64,000 bases of DNA from Qiania dongpingensis (lineage in GTDB: Bacteria; Bacillota; Clostridia; Lachnospirales; Lachnospiraceae), in contig NZ_CP060634.1 of the NCBI RefSeq assembly GCF_014337195.1, positions 1,116,001 through 1,180,000 on the forward strand. The letters are read 5' to 3'. The first letter of the stretch is position 1, and each line of letters opens with the position of its first letter. Below the pieces are notes generated by a model. That model was not told where the DNA came from. It did not search any database and saw only the letters and a list, made by a program, of their open reading frames with translations. Made by a program: the position numbers and the translations under genes. This document shows, piece by piece, positions 20,220 to 28,078 of the stretch.

Positions 20220-20276
20220 ATAAAGTCCTGAGCCACTGGGGATTCGAACCCCAGACAACTTGATTAAAAGTCAAGT
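20203..20276. other. attL of the prophage
   Basis: 74 bp identical to 55453-55526 at an offset of exactly 35,250 bp. It contains the 3' part of tRNA-Lys and half of the terminator. Similarity continues leftward with six mismatches to about 20161. The divergence point at 20277 lies in the anticodon stem region of the tRNA. Confidence 0.95.
20229..20276 (-). pseudogene. Displaced 3' half of tRNA-Lys(TTT)
   Basis: This stretch equals the acceptor, T-arm and anticodon-loop part of the intact tRNA at 55479-55551, but the 5' half is missing. It is the fragment left behind when the phage integrated and supplied a new 3' end. Confidence 0.95.
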
Positions 20277-20409
20277 TGTTTCTTCCTATTATATATGTCA
20301 TCGTAAGAGTGTTTGAGACATCTCGTGGACATGCGGCCAAAATGTTGTATTTCCTGTAAAAGATGGGAACCCTATTCTTAAAAGCGAAAAACGAATAGGA
20401 GGAACAAAC

Positions 20410-21216
20410 ATGGCTACTACAATGAAAGGGGCGATATCCTTTGGGCTGGTCCACATCCCCATATCCCTGCATACCGCCACCCAGGATAATGATATCAGAT
20501 TTAACCAGCTTTGTAAGGAAGACGGTTCGCGCGTCAAATATAAAAAAGTTTGTGCCAACTGCGGAAAAGAGGTTGGGACTGGTGACATCATAAAAGGCTT
20601 TGAGATTGAACCCGGCCACTATGTCACCCTGACCGATGAGGATTTTGAAAAAGCCAAGGTCAAAAAGGATAAGACCATCCAGATATTGCACTTTGCAGAC
20701 CTGGGCAGTATCCGGCCTATCTTTTTTGACCGGACCTATCACACCATACCAGAAGCCGGCGGAGATAAAGCTTATGAACTTCTACGCCGCTGTATGCTGG
20801 AAGAACACACCGTAGCGATCGCCAAAGGCGTCATCGGGCAGTCGGAACATTTGATGGTGCTCATCCCAACCGACAAGGGAATATTGACGGAAACCCTATA
20901 TTATAACGACGAGGTCCGTTCTATGCCCAAAGAACCGGTCCGGCCGGAACTTACCGATCAAGAAATCTCGATGGGAAAGACCATCATTGCATCTATGAAA
21001 GAAGAATTCGCCCCGGAGAAATATCATGATGAATACCGGGAACGCTTATGGGAGATCATCCAGGCTAAAGCGAATAATCAAGAGATCACCGCGGCGCCAG
21101 ATGAACAGCCTGCCAATGTCATCAACATGATGGACGCCCTGGAGCAGATGCTAAAACAAGCGGAAGGGAATAAGCCGAAGCGGCCCCGGACGCGAAGGAA
21201 AGTGACCGCGTCATGA
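20410..21216 (+). CDS. ku: Bacterial Ku DNA-end-binding protein (prophage-borne)
   Basis: 268 aa, normal for bacterial Ku. It begins with the conserved Ku core (KGAISFGLVHIPISLHTAT) and holds the RPIFFDRTYH and YELLRRCMLEE segments. A basic C-terminal tail (NKPKRPRTRRK) resembles DNA-binding tails of other bacterial Ku proteins. As a dimer it encircles broken DNA ends and recruits LigD. It overlaps the ligase start (ATGA). It is the first gene inside attL, with a small inverted repeat (CCTATTC/GAATAGG, about 20373-20401) beside the ribosome site. Such genes on phages are uncommon. Confidence 0.95.
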   Translation: MATTMKGAISFGLVHIPISLHTATQDNDIRFNQLCKEDGSRVKYKKVCANCGKEVGTGDIIKGFEIEPGHYVTLTDEDFEKAKVKKDKTIQILHFADLGSIRPIFFDRTYHTIPEAGGDKAYELLRRCMLEEHTVAIAKGVIGQSEHLMVLIPTDKGILTETLYYNDEVRSMPKEPVRPELTDQEISMGKTIIASMKEEFAPEKYHDEYRERLWEIIQAKANNQEITAAPDEQPANVINMMDALEQMLKQAEGNKPKRPRTRRKVTAS

Positions 21217-22154
21217 CCGATCTATTCGACACCAAAGATATCCGGCCTATGCTGATCGCAGATAACGCGGAGCCTTTTGAAGATGATGATTTTCTGTATG
21301 AATTAAAATGGGATGGAGAAAGGTGTATCGCCTATCTGGACCCAGGAGCCGGCACAGAGCTGCGGAACAAGCGCAACGTGAAGATGCTTCCAAAGGTACC
21401 GGAGCTGGAAGGGCTTCACCTGCAGGCATCGAAAAAGTGTATCTTAGACGGGGAACTGATGTGCCTGATTGACGGGAAGCCAGATTTTGCTGCTATTCAG
21501 CGCCGCAGCTTGCTGGGAAATCGGTATCGGATCGAACTGGAATCCCAGAAACGCCCTGCAACCTTTGTCGCCTTTGATTGTCTATATTATGATGGCAAGG
21601 ACCTGACCATGCTGCCATTGATGGAACGAAAAAAGTATCTTCAGCAAGCGGTCAGAGAATCGGACCGGCTGGCCGTCTCGCGCATCTTTGAAGCGGATTA
21701 TGGGATTGTCTTATTTAACGTTTCCAAGCAACAACGCCTAGAAGGGATCGTCGCCAAACGGAAAGACAGTCTATATTTCCAGGGCAAACGGACCAAGACA
21801 TGGATCAAGATTAAGAACCTCATGGATGAGGATTTTGTGGTGTGCGGATACATCTACAAGGACAACCACATGATCAGTATCGTATTAGGGCAATATCGGG
21901 ACAAGGAACTTATCTACAAGGGACATGTCACTCTAGGCGTGGGAGGAAATGCCTTTGCACAGATCAAGATGCTCCCGCGTATAGACAGACCGGTTTTTGA
22001 TGTCCCAGCCGGGAATGAAAATGCTGTGTGGGTGACACCTGCCCTGGTCTGCGTGGTCAAATACATGCACAAGACCAAAAACGGTGGGATGCGGCAGCCC
22101 GTCTTTAAGGGACTCCGGGAGGATAAGTCCCCGGAGGAATGCGAAGAGGCATAG
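21213..22154 (+). CDS. ligD: ATP-dependent DNA ligase, LigD ligase domain only
   Basis: 313 aa. Adenylation domain with nucleotidyl lysine K32 in KWDGER, DGEL motif, FDCLYYDG, EGIVAKR and WIKIKN, then an OB-fold domain from about residue 200. The polymerase and phosphoesterase domains of large LigD proteins are absent, so it can seal ends but not fill or trim them. The start overlaps the Ku stop (ATGA), which implies coupled translation. Together they form a minimal two-component end-joining system on the phage. An inverted repeat at 22165-22184 follows the stop. Confidence 0.94.
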   Translation: MTDLFDTKDIRPMLIADNAEPFEDDDFLYELKWDGERCIAYLDPGAGTELRNKRNVKMLPKVPELEGLHLQASKKCILDGELMCLIDGKPDFAAIQRRSLLGNRYRIELESQKRPATFVAFDCLYYDGKDLTMLPLMERKKYLQQAVRESDRLAVSRIFEADYGIVLFNVSKQQRLEGIVAKRKDSLYFQGKRTKTWIKIKNLMDEDFVVCGYIYKDNHMISIVLGQYRDKELIYKGHVTLGVGGNAFAQIKMLPRIDRPVFDVPAGNENAVWVTPALVCVVKYMHKTKNGGMRQPVFKGLREDKSPEECEEA

Positions 22155-22262
22155 AACGGGAAAAGGCAGGAATCTCTTCCTGCCCCTCCCCGATATCTCC
22201 GTTACCATATAAAAGGGAGTTTTATATGATATCATCATTATACCATCCATAGCCCTTCCATT

Positions 22263-22910
22263 TCAATCCTTATGGCTGTCCGATAATGTCCCGGACTTAT
22301 CTTTCACATTTTCCCGGTACGCTTTTCTTTTTTCAAGATATTCTTCCAGGCTCCGATCATATCCACGCCTGACATCCGCTTCGCATTGCTTTAACCGCCT
22401 ATGCTGCTCCCGGCAATACTCCGAACATACATTGCTTGAGGTGCTGGTCCAAAATTCCCGCAGACAATACGCGCAGACTTTTTTTCTCTCTGCCCGGCGC
22501 TCCGCCCTTGCCCGCTCCATCTCCGGGGTTTTATTATACTCTTTTTTTCTTTCCCTCTGCCATTCCAGCACAGCGATCCGCTGACAGGCCTCCGAGCAAT
22601 ATTTCTGACGGCCAGATACGACTGTATATTCTTGTCCGCATATCTGGCAAATGTCCACACTCCCGATCGGACGCATCGCTCCTTTCCGTCTGCATCGTTT
22701 CGTGGCTTCCGCTGCTGCCGCGCGCCTGCAGTCCGGACACCTTTTTGCCCTCGGCCCGCCCTGAAAGACCGTACCGCAATCGATACACGCCCGGTCTCTC
22801 ATCACACTACTGGCTCTGGCTTTTTTGGCGCACTCCGGACATAGCAGGCAATCCGGATCACCATAAAAGAGCTTCTCACATTGTTTGCAGACCCTCTGCG
22901 TCCTTTTCAT
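22263..22910 (-). CDS. Multi-zinc-ribbon protein
   Basis: 215 aa. At least four CxxC pairs form successive zinc ribbons: CKQC/CPEC (residues 8-27), CIDC/CPDC (~42-62), CQIC/CSEAC (~88-110) and CAYC/CSEYC (~147-168). A charged helical linker lies between the last two. Such proteins occur in Clostridia phages but their role is unknown; nucleic-acid binding is likely. It is convergent with ligD. Confidence 0.75.
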   Translation of the reverse strand: MKRTQRVCKQCEKLFYGDPDCLLCPECAKKARASSVMRDRACIDCGTVFQGGPRAKRCPDCRRAAAAEATKRCRRKGAMRPIGSVDICQICGQEYTVVSGRQKYCSEACQRIAVLEWQRERKKEYNKTPEMERARAERRAERKKVCAYCLREFWTSTSSNVCSEYCREQHRRLKQCEADVRRGYDRSLEEYLEKRKAYRENVKDKSGTLSDSHKD

Positions 22911-22943
22911 CTATATCCCTCTCCGCTTTAAGCTTCTCCCAAC

Positions 22944-23138
22944 TTAATAAACTTCTGGTCTGTCTGAAAAATCCCCGTCATCCACTTCGGATAGATAGAC
23001 TGCTGTGCCTTCTTCCTTTGCCTTTGTAATCGCAAAGTCTTTCGCTTCTTTGTAGTCTGTGAACCAATCCATCTGGTCATTGTCATAGATCCCATCTATC
23101 TTAGCGTCTTCTGTATATACTGCATACTCTCTGTTCAT
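22944..23138 (-). CDS. Small acidic hypothetical protein
   Basis: 64 aa, acidic (MNREYAVYTEDAKIDG at the start), no membrane segment. AAGGAGAAGG precedes the ATG. The composition resembles phage-cargo small proteins such as anti-defence inhibitors, but I recognise no family. Confidence 0.6.
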   Translation of the reverse strand: MNREYAVYTEDAKIDGIYDNDQMDWFTDYKEAKDFAITKAKEEGTAVYLSEVDDGDFSDRPEVY

Positions 23139-23258
23139 ATCCTTCTCCTTATCTGGCGGAGCCCCCGCCAGTCACCCGTTGACATTTCCTATTGTTCTTT
23201 GTTATAATTTTTTTATCGGGGGAGCGGTGGCAAGCCCGCCCTCCTCTGATAACCTGCT

Positions 23259-23396
23259 TTACTGCTTTTCTTGCCTCTCGGCTTCTTTTATCACCTTCTC
23301 GATGATTTCTTTTGCTTTTTCTGTGTTCCCTGTATCCATCAATGCTTGTATGGAGTACAGGAGTGTGAGTAATTCCAGTCTTGTCATTTCCTCCAT
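23259..23396 (-). CDS. Small helical protein, 45 aa
   Basis: 45 aa, starting MEEMTRLELLTLLYSIQAL and mostly helical with a charged C-terminus (EAERQEKQ). GGAGAGGAG sits 6 nt before the ATG, which supports translation. No family recognised. It lies directly downstream of the small HTH gene on the same strand, beyond operator site 1. Confidence 0.55.
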   Translation of the reverse strand: MEEMTRLELLTLLYSIQALMDTGNTEKAKEIIEKVIKEAERQEKQ

Positions 23397-23452
23397 ATAT
23401 TCTCCTCTCCGATATTGTTAAGGTTGCTTGCCTTTCTTAACTATCTTTATTA

Positions 23453-23502
23453 TACACATTTATATGTGTATTGTCAATAGGTTTTACACATTTTTTTGTG
23501 TA
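23453..23502. promoter_or_regulatory. Palindromic operators, sites 1 and 2
   Basis: Two TACACAT-N4-ATGTGTA-type sites at 23453-23470 and 23485-23502. Site 2 covers the last codons of the HTH gene (stop at 23484); site 1 lies just downstream, before the 45-aa gene. They match three more sites at 23753-23835 upstream of the same HTH gene. Confidence 0.65.
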
Positions 23503-23705
23503 TTTTCATCTGGTATATATTCGATCAATTCCTCTATCTTACACCCCGATAGCCTGCATATAGTATCGATCGTTTTCAAATTCACAAGTTTCCCGTCTCT
23601 TATATTCTGCATGGTCCCTTCTGGTATCAGTTTTTCCTTTCTGATCGCTGCGGTGCTGTAACCGGCATTTTTCATTTTTTCAAATACATTTTTGTATATG
23701 ATCAT
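23484..23705 (-). CDS. Small Cro/CI-type HTH regulator
   Basis: 73 aa. It matches short XRE-like regulators (KNVFEKMKNAGYSTAAIRKE; then TMQNIRDGKLVNLKTIDTIC; LSGCKIEELIEYI). The start at 23705 is favoured because AGGAGG lies 6 nt upstream; longer frames lack a ribosome site. Five palindromic operator copies flank it, so it probably controls itself, the 45-aa gene and the divergent 44-aa gene. Confidence 0.8.
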   Translation of the reverse strand: MIIYKNVFEKMKNAGYSTAAIRKEKLIPEGTMQNIRDGKLVNLKTIDTICRLSGCKIEELIEYIPDENTQKNV

Positions 23706-23748
23706 ATCGCACCTCCTCTTATATAAATGTAACATATTTATTTTTATA

Positions 23749-23839
23749 AGTCAACACATATAAATGTGTATATTGCACAATGGATTACACATTTTTGTGT
23801 ATAATTGCTATTGTAATTACACGTTTATATGTGTATAAT
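23749..23839. promoter_or_regulatory. Divergent promoters with operator sites 3-5
   Basis: Rightward promoter: TTGTAA (23811-23816) and TATAAT (23834-23839), 17-bp spacing. Leftward promoter: TTGACT (23749-23754 on the minus strand) and a weak TACATT about 17 bp further. Operators: 23753-23770 (overlaps the leftward -35), 23786-23801 (between) and 23818-23835 (inside the rightward spacer and -10). The layout is that of a repressor-controlled divergent switch. Confidence 0.7.
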
Positions 23840-23873
23840 GTAATCATAAGATAAAGAAACGGAGGAACCCAAA

Positions 23874-24008
23874 ATGAAATTGAAATATGAAGAATACAAA
23901 GTCGGCGGCTATTTATTCCACATTGGCAAGGGTGATTTTAAAAAAGCCGAAGAAATAGTCACAAGGATTAGAAACAGCTATTATAGGCATCCCGCCCCGG
24001 CCGGGTAA
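23874..24008 (+). CDS. Small hypothetical protein under the operator switch
   Basis: 44 aa (MKLKYEEYKVGGYLFHIGKG at the start), basic, soluble. GGAGGA lies 8 nt before the ATG, and the gene follows a near-consensus promoter containing an operator. It is the only rightward gene in the cargo block after ligD. Function unknown; a regulated small effector is possible. Confidence 0.55.
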   Translation: MKLKYEEYKVGGYLFHIGKGDFKKAEEIVTRIRNSYYRHPAPAG

Positions 24009-24094
24009 TGCCGGGTAAAAGGTAGATTGGTGATAAATACAAACAAAAAAGCGGCCAGGTTTTACCCTGACCGCCATAAAAATATAACTTAACA

Positions 24095-25063
24095 CTAAAG
24101 CTGACTATACAAGATCAAAAAAATTGAAACAAACACCACATTCATTAAAGCAACATATGGATATCTTAATAGGACACGTTTTATACATCTGCATAACCAA
24201 CTAAAAGTTACAGATAAAAAACGTTTCCTTTTCTGATATCTTCTAGCTTTTTTAATATCATCAAATGCCTTTAATAGTCTATCATCTTCGCATACTGCAT
24301 ATGTCTCATTTCCAATATCATCATGTATAGAATAAAAGTTGGCACGTGGCAAAGCTATTGTAAGGCCAATGTTTTTATTGACAATCTTTGCAATCGAATA
24401 TAATAACAAAAAAATAACATTGAATATAACGAACCCTATAAATGTCAGCACAATCAGCGGAATGATAATATCATCTTTTGTTTTTAGGTCAAATATCCCC
24501 TTGATGACTGATGACATACCTGTGATCCCACCAAAAAACACGAAAATAATTGCTGAAAACAGACCAACTACTGTAATAATATTTGCATTTAAAGTATTAG
24601 ATATCTCATCTGTTTTCTTTTGAAATTTATCTATGCTTACGTTGAACTCATTCATTACATTATTTTGGATTTCCATTTTACTAAAACCCATTATCTGGCT
24701 GTTTTTTATTAATCTTTCTTCTTCTAAAGCAATATGGTCGTATAACTTTTCTAATTTCAATTTTATTTCCGCTACAGAAGACTCATTTTCTTCAAATATA
24801 TCTTTGAAGCTGTCGGGACTATGTGCAATAACGATATCTAAATATAAAATAGTGTCGTGGATATTATATAATAAATATTCAATTATATCCTGGCCTTGTT
24901 CCATTTTCTTGTTGACGTATCTAGATATAATGTGATATCGGTGTCGCCCTGTGCTTTCATAAAATCTCGCTATATATCTAAGGATCTCATCAGCTGTTTC
25001 AGAATCAATTGAAAATGTATCACTCGTAAACATATCCAAAAACTTATCTTCTGTTACTTTCAT
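24095..25063 (-). CDS. Membrane protein, putative toxin of a Panacea TA pair
   Basis: 322 aa. The N-terminal ~155 residues are soluble and helical with a likely coiled coil (residues ~95-155). Membrane helices lie at about 160-183, 195-225 and 300-320, with a basic loop (KKARRYQKRKR) before the last. No enzyme motif is visible. It follows the Panacea-domain gene by 11 bp on the same strand. Panacea antitoxins are known to pair with many toxin types including membrane-active ones, so a membrane-damaging toxin is the best guess. Very AT-rich relative to the late genes. Confidence 0.55.
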   Translation of the reverse strand: MKVTEDKFLDMFTSDTFSIDSETADEILRYIARFYESTGRHRYHIISRYVNKKMEQGQDIIEYLLYNIHDTILYLDIVIAHSPDSFKDIFEENESSVAEIKLKLEKLYDHIALEEERLIKNSQIMGFSKMEIQNNVMNEFNVSIDKFQKKTDEISNTLNANIITVVGLFSAIIFVFFGGITGMSSVIKGIFDLKTKDDIIIPLIVLTFIGFVIFNVIFLLLYSIAKIVNKNIGLTIALPRANFYSIHDDIGNETYAVCEDDRLLKAFDDIKKARRYQKRKRFLSVTFSWLCRCIKRVLLRYPYVALMNVVFVSIFLILYSQL

Positions 25064-25074
25064 CTGTGCTCTTC

Positions 25075-25569
25075 CTAATCGTTATATAATTTATTTCTAT
25101 TATTTGCATAATATTCTTTCATTAGTTCGCATTTTATCACTCCATTGTTGCAAGTGTTTATCCAAGGAGTCTCGGAATGCGTCTTTTGCACAAGTAAAAA
25201 AGGATTGGTCACATTCATATAGGAATCCACCACTCTTTTTATTAATTCACAATCCACCTCTTTTATGCTTTCATTGATTTCTTTTTTAATCATCCTCATT
25301 TTATTTGAATCAAATGATACTTCTTCTCTGCTTTCTTGTGCTGGTATGTTATCCCTACCATACATCTTATATTCATAATATACTTCCGGAATGACAGGAC
25401 CTAATTCCCAAGCTATTATATCTGAAGAAAAGCACTTTCTGTTTAATTCAACCAGGAATGCTGCTTGAACATAATATAAGATCTTTTGAAGTTTTAAATT
25501 GCTCATTCCGCAATGTTTGTCAATCGAATAATTTATAATATATCTTGATACATCTAATACATTGTACAT
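25075..25569 (-). CDS. Panacea (DUF4065, SocA-like) domain protein, putative antitoxin
   Basis: 164 aa. It shows the Panacea/DUF4065 signature: VSRYIINYSIDKHCGMSNLK, KLQKILYYVQA, IAWELGPVIPEVYYEYK and the YGRDNI segment. The domain is found in SocA and as a versatile antitoxin (PanA) neutralising unrelated toxins. It is first in a two-gene operon with a membrane protein. Function as antitoxin is inferred from family and layout. Confidence 0.85.
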   Translation of the reverse strand: MYNVLDVSRYIINYSIDKHCGMSNLKLQKILYYVQAAFLVELNRKCFSSDIIAWELGPVIPEVYYEYKMYGRDNIPAQESREEVSFDSNKMRMIKKEINESIKEVDCELIKRVVDSYMNVTNPFLLVQKTHSETPWINTCNNGVIKCELMKEYYANNRNKLYND

Positions 25570-25694
25570 ATTTATCCCTCCTTATATTATTTTACATCAA
25601 AGTTATTTAAAAAGATACATTTTTCATAATGTTAAATTATATTTCTTTTTATATGAAATATTATATATGTTAGCCTTCTCCTTTTGTACCCAAA

Positions 25695-25721
25695 TAAAAA
25701 AGGGCCTCCGCAGAGACCCTT
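25695..25721 (-). terminator. Terminator of the phage late operon
   Basis: On the minus strand AAGGGTCTC pairs with GAGGCCCTT (about 25700-25721) and is followed by six T. It lies just past the amidase stop and ends the long leftward late transcript. Confidence 0.85.
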
Positions 25722-25725
25722 AAAA

Positions 25726-26754
25726 TCATACTTCTTTGATATAATTCTTTGAAACCCAGCCGATATGTGTCCCTATCGTGGGATTACTGATCCGGACCTG
25801 ATACCATCCACCGGACTCCCCGATGACGGACACCATGTTCCCCTCTCCCAGCTTCGAACAGGCACTCAGCAGCCCATGACCAGTTCCAGGGCCTGTCCGG
25901 ACATTCAGCCGGCTACCGCCCAACCCAGAAGCCATGCCGGCCCATTCAGTATAGCCGGCCGGTTCTGCTGTAGCCTGACCCGTAATTTTAAGGTAGGTGG
26001 CATTGACATAAGCAATCGTTCCCTGGATGTTTATCTTTACCCAGCCATTCTCATATGCCTCGATCACATCTACCTCATTCCCGGCGCCCAGCTCCGGCCA
26101 GATGGACGCCCTGGCCGCATCCGCATCCGGCTTTGTGCGGACATTTAAGGTATCCCCCGGCGTCAGGTTGCACACAGTCCCATGCGCCCAGGGATTGTAG
26201 GTCTTTGTGACTGCCGGCGCCGGCTTATCGTTGGCCTGTCCGGATAGCCTTGTCTGGACCGCTGCCCGGAAATCCGTCATGGACTTTCCAAACCGCCTGA
26301 AATATGGCTCCGGATCGCTGTGGTTGGAAGCAATCCCTTTCTTGTGTGCCTCATAGTGTCCGATGACCTTATCTGCCGTAAGGCCAAACTGTTTACACAG
26401 GGCCGCATAATGGGCCACGGCATTGTCCCACACCCTATCAAACTCCGCCGCTGTTTCCAGTTCACATAATTCATATCCGATACAGTGGGCGTTTCCCCAT
26501 CCATTCCCGATATGCCAGCATGACATGGTAAAGGGGGCAAAATTATAGACGCCGGTATCGTCGATGAAGCCGTGGACCAGCTTTTCTACTCCCGGCTTGT
26601 TCCAGCGTTTGTACCATCCGCCTCCGGCGCCGGACTGCGCCCGGATGATGACCGGATAGACCGCGGGGCTGTGGACGATCAGATACTCCACGCTGCCAAG
26701 CTTTTTATTTTCCTTGAAGCAGTCATTTTTTGTACAGTAAAGGTTTGTACTCAT
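25726..26754 (-). CDS. Endolysin: N-acetylmuramoyl-L-alanine amidase with two SH3 domains
   Basis: 342 aa. Residues ~20-165 form an amidase-2 domain (YLIVHSPAV, SCWHIGNGWGNAHCIGYELC, VIGHYEAHKKG with zinc-ligand histidines). Two bacterial SH3-type domains follow (~195-255, LNVRTKPDAD; ~275-340, LNVRTGPGTG) and likely bind the cell wall. It cleaves the stem peptide from muramic acid at lysis. Last gene of the late operon, after the holin. Confidence 0.93.
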   Translation of the reverse strand: MSTNLYCTKNDCFKENKKLGSVEYLIVHSPAVYPVIIRAQSGAGGGWYKRWNKPGVEKLVHGFIDDTGVYNFAPFTMSCWHIGNGWGNAHCIGYELCELETAAEFDRVWDNAVAHYAALCKQFGLTADKVIGHYEAHKKGIASNHSDPEPYFRRFGKSMTDFRAAVQTRLSGQANDKPAPAVTKTYNPWAHGTVCNLTPGDTLNVRTKPDADAARASIWPELGAGNEVDVIEAYENGWVKINIQGTIAYVNATYLKITGQATAEPAGYTEWAGMASGLGGSRLNVRTGPGTGHGLLSACSKLGEGNMVSVIGESGGWYQVRISNPTIGTHIGWVSKNYIKEV

Positions 26755-26763
26755 GCCTTATCC

Positions 26764-27057
26764 TCATTTCCTTTCTTTGTAATCTTCGATGATATCAATC
26801 CCATAACATCCTCTGGCATTTTCCCATCCAGACGCAAAATATGCCACATCAGCAGTTGCAAGCAGTTCCAGCGCCTTACCAAGAAACCATAATCCACTAT
26901 TCGCATTTTCCGGCGCATCAAGCTGAAAAAAAGAATCAATTACTTCCACATCTTCCCCAAGAAAATCCTTTGCACTCTGAATCGCCTTTTCTCTGACAGC
27001 AAGAATTTCTTCGTCCGTCTTATTTTTCATCGGCTGGCTGATAAATAGTTTTTTCAT
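26764..27057 (-). CDS. DUF4406 / nucleoside 2-deoxyribosyltransferase-like protein
   Basis: 97 aa. It begins KKLFISQPMKNKTDEEIL and contains ADVAYFASGWENARGCYGI, the fold signature of DUF4406 proteins related to nucleoside deoxyribosyltransferases. It sits between holin (4-bp overlap) and endolysin, an unusual place for a nucleotide enzyme. The reaction is unknown. Confidence 0.8.
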   Translation of the reverse strand: MKKLFISQPMKNKTDEEILAVREKAIQSAKDFLGEDVEVIDSFFQLDAPENANSGLWFLGKALELLATADVAYFASGWENARGCYGIDIIEDYKERK

Positions 27058-27335
27058 GCCTTATCCTCTTCCGTCTTATTTTTAAGCTGCTTGAACACCT
27101 GATTGCTCCCGGTGGCAGCCAGGCCGGACACGATTCCCACCGCAATGGCCGTTATGTAATCACCTGCCGGATAATCCGGGATGACACGCATCCCCACGAC
27201 GCCCAAGATGCCGCCCAGGACGCCACAGATGACGGGCAGCCACTTATTATCTAAGGGCGTTGCTTTGACGGCCACAGCCGCCAGATAACAGATGACCGTG
27301 ATCCCTACTACACTTCCTATCGTTCCAAATTCCAT
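27054..27335 (-). CDS. Phage holin
   Basis: 93 aa. Three hydrophobic segments (residues ~6-25, 32-48 and 60-77) with a charged C-terminus (KQLKNKTEEDKA) match class I-like phage holins of the Hol44 type. It forms membrane holes that release the amidase. It is followed without a gap by the DUF4406 gene and the endolysin. Confidence 0.85.
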   Translation of the reverse strand: MEFGTIGSVVGITVICYLAAVAVKATPLDNKWLPVICGVLGGILGVVGMRVIPDYPAGDYITAIAVGIVSGLAATGSNQVFKQLKNKTEEDKA

Positions 27336-27351
27336 ATTTTATTCCTTCCTT

Positions 27352-27666
27352 TCAGATATATTGTACCAGCACCATGATAAGTCCCGTTGCCAATGCCCCT
27401 GCTACCACCGACACGATGGTGGTAAAAGCCGTCTTCTTTGCGCTGTTCCACCTTTCGGCCGGTTCGTCTTCCAGTTTCTTCAACCTCTCTCCCTGTTTTT
27501 CCTGTTCCTTTGCCATCCGCTCCATGTTATTGGCCAGGCGGTCAATGGATAACGCAAGAGACTGAATGGTCTGGGTCTGTTCTTCCAGGTCCCCTACCCG
27601 GTGCTTTAAAGAACCAATTTCCTTGTTGTGTTCTGCTATCTTTACTGCCACTTCTTCGTTGTTCAC
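27352..27666 (-). CDS. XhlA-family lysis-associated protein
   Basis: 104 aa from a GTG start with GGAGG 6 nt upstream; a longer frame would overlap the previous gene. The N-terminal ~65 residues are a coiled coil (IGSLKHRVGDLEEQTQ) and the C-terminus is a single membrane helix (TIVSVVAGALATGLIMVLV). XhlA proteins assist holin-driven lysis. Confidence 0.82.
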   Translation of the reverse strand: MNNEEVAVKIAEHNKEIGSLKHRVGDLEEQTQTIQSLALSIDRLANNMERMAKEQEKQGERLKKLEDEPAERWNSAKKTAFTTIVSVVAGALATGLIMVLVQYI

Positions 27667-27679
27667 ATCATGCCTCCAT

Positions 27680-28066
27680 TTATTTCGTCCAGACTGTAAG
27701 CCATTCCCCGTTATTAAAATACGCATAGGTCAGACCGGTATCGCGGATGATCAATCGGGCAATATTGCCTGTTTTGACTTTAAAATCAATAAAAAAGGCG
27801 TTTGCCCCGTCGTATCCAAATTCCATCCCGCTTAAAAAATTATGATTATACGTCACCCCATTAAAAAGTTCCGTTATGGCCCCCACAGCTTCTTTGCTTT
27901 CCGTCGGAAGCGTGGAGGTATCTCCGATGCTACCCTTTATCCCGCCTATGGTGGCATCCAGCTTTTCGCCTGTTGTTTCATCGTACACGGCTTTTGTCAC
28001 GGTGACCGGCAGCGTCGTTCCGAATTTGGATGTCAGGGTCTTTATTACCCCAGTTATGATTGACAT
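27680..28066 (-). CDS. Phage tail-tip accessory protein, hypothetical
   Basis: 128 aa. No clear domain; the first ~30 residues (SKFGTTLPVTVTKAVYDETT) resemble short baseplate-associated proteins found between BppU-like genes and lysis genes. Its position suggests a structural or host-binding role. AGGAGGA precedes the start. Confidence 0.6.
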   Translation of the reverse strand: MSIITGVIKTLTSKFGTTLPVTVTKAVYDETTGEKLDATIGGIKGSIGDTSTLPTESKEAVGAITELFNGVTYNHNFLSGMEFGYDGANAFFIDFKVKTGNIARLIIRDTGLTYAYFNNGEWLTVWTK

Positions 28067-28078
28067 GTCTTGTCCTCC

